Translations under genes and position numbers: made by a program
Notes under the pieces: model-generated
Databases searched by the model: none
Told to the model about the DNA's origin: nothing
Seen by the model: only the letters and a program-made list of their open reading frames with translations
In this document: in pieces, positions 5,226-5,287 of the stretch
Position numbering within the stretch: the stretch's first letter is position 1
Layout of the letters: each line of letters opens with the position of its first letter
From: JAZLGI01 sp045616225
GTDB lineage: Bacteria; Spirochaetota; Spirochaetia; Sphaerochaetales; Sphaerochaetaceae
Direction: 5' to 3'
Length of the DNA stretch: 5,287 bases
Assembly (NCBI GenBank): GCA_045616225.1
Contig: JAZLGI010000026.1
Span: forward strand, 1-5,287

Positions 5226-5287
5226 ATGGCAAAGAAGAATGAACAATCGCCGGAGAGACAGGAACTTTTCAAGAAATTGATTGAAGA
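5226..5287 (+). CDS. Probable IS256-family transposase, N-terminal 20 codons only
   Basis: ATG at 5226 follows AGGAG with a 7-nt spacer. The visible part is MAKKNEQSPERQELFKKLIE, after which the window ends. A lysine-rich start and a S/T-P-E-R/K-x-x-L/I-x-x-L-I helix resemble IS256/mutator transposases, DDE enzymes of about 400 residues that cut and paste the element. The TGTGTAAA motif upstream and the abrupt break in the DUF4143 gene support this. Twenty residues cannot prove the family, and other IS families are possible. Expression is likely held low by the upstream hairpin. Confidence 0.55.
   Translation, partial: MAKKNEQSPERQELFKKLIE

Larger units (their letters stand above)
5157..5287 (+). 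mobile_element. Left end of an IS256-type insertion sequence (partial)
   Basis: From about 5157 the DUF4143 homology ends. The sequence then shows TTTTGTGTAAATTCTGACA (5161-5179), whose TGTGTAAA core is typical of IS256-family terminal repeats, followed by a hairpin and a transposase-like start. The exact end is uncertain by several bases. The other terminal repeat and the target duplication lie outside the window. Confidence 0.6.

Noticed and set aside
5161..5272. N-terminal 40 residues of the 237-codon frame as part of the DUF4143 protein
   Set aside because: This DNA is the IS end plus the start of its transposase gene on the other strand, and the translated residues match nothing in the ATPase family.

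Overview
The window looks like chromosomal DNA of a host-associated anaerobic spirochaete, most likely a Treponema. The base is an AT-rich genome, clean AGGAG-type ribosome binding sites, a family 1 solute-binding protein whose signal peptide ends in FA-GGSGE (a style common in treponemes), and a zinc/corrinoid methyltransferase-type UroD paralogue. The genus assignment is an inference from protein style, not from a marker gene.

Layout. (1) Positions 1-834, minus strand: a DMT/EamA-type ten-helix transporter, cut by the left window edge, possibly read from a leaderless transcript. (2) 835-1011: a divergent regulatory region. (3) 1012-2343, plus: a secreted family 1 ABC solute-binding protein with no neighbouring permease or ATPase, closed by a strong intrinsic terminator. 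(4) 2436-3549, plus: a separate transcription unit with a TTGACA -35 element, a 24-codon leader ORF with a good ribosome binding site, and a UroD/MtaA-like methyltransferase gene that has no ribosome binding site of its own. (5) 3550-4533: a decayed stretch. It holds a GTTATA repeat array and a TATAAT promoter, then an N-terminal remnant of a Fic-family protein (plus), a convergent C-terminal remnant of a ToxN/AbiQ-family type III toxin (minus), and an unassigned stretch that looks richer in G+C. (6) 4534-5160, minus: a bidirectional terminator and the C-terminal part of an AAA/DUF4143 ATPase. (7) About 5157 to the right edge, plus: the left end of a probable IS256-type insertion sequence that cuts the ATPase gene. 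The IS carries a long hairpin burying the ribosome binding site of its transposase.

How it fits together. The left two thirds are ordinary metabolic and transport genes in short transcription units. The right third is an accessory scar: three broken genes of toxin, defence or DUF4143 type in about 1.4 kb, next to an insertion sequence. I see no intact new multi-gene system. The points most worth following are the translation-coupled leader ORF before the methyltransferase, the broken ToxN gene with an apparent 10-bp duplication, and the hairpin in the IS end.
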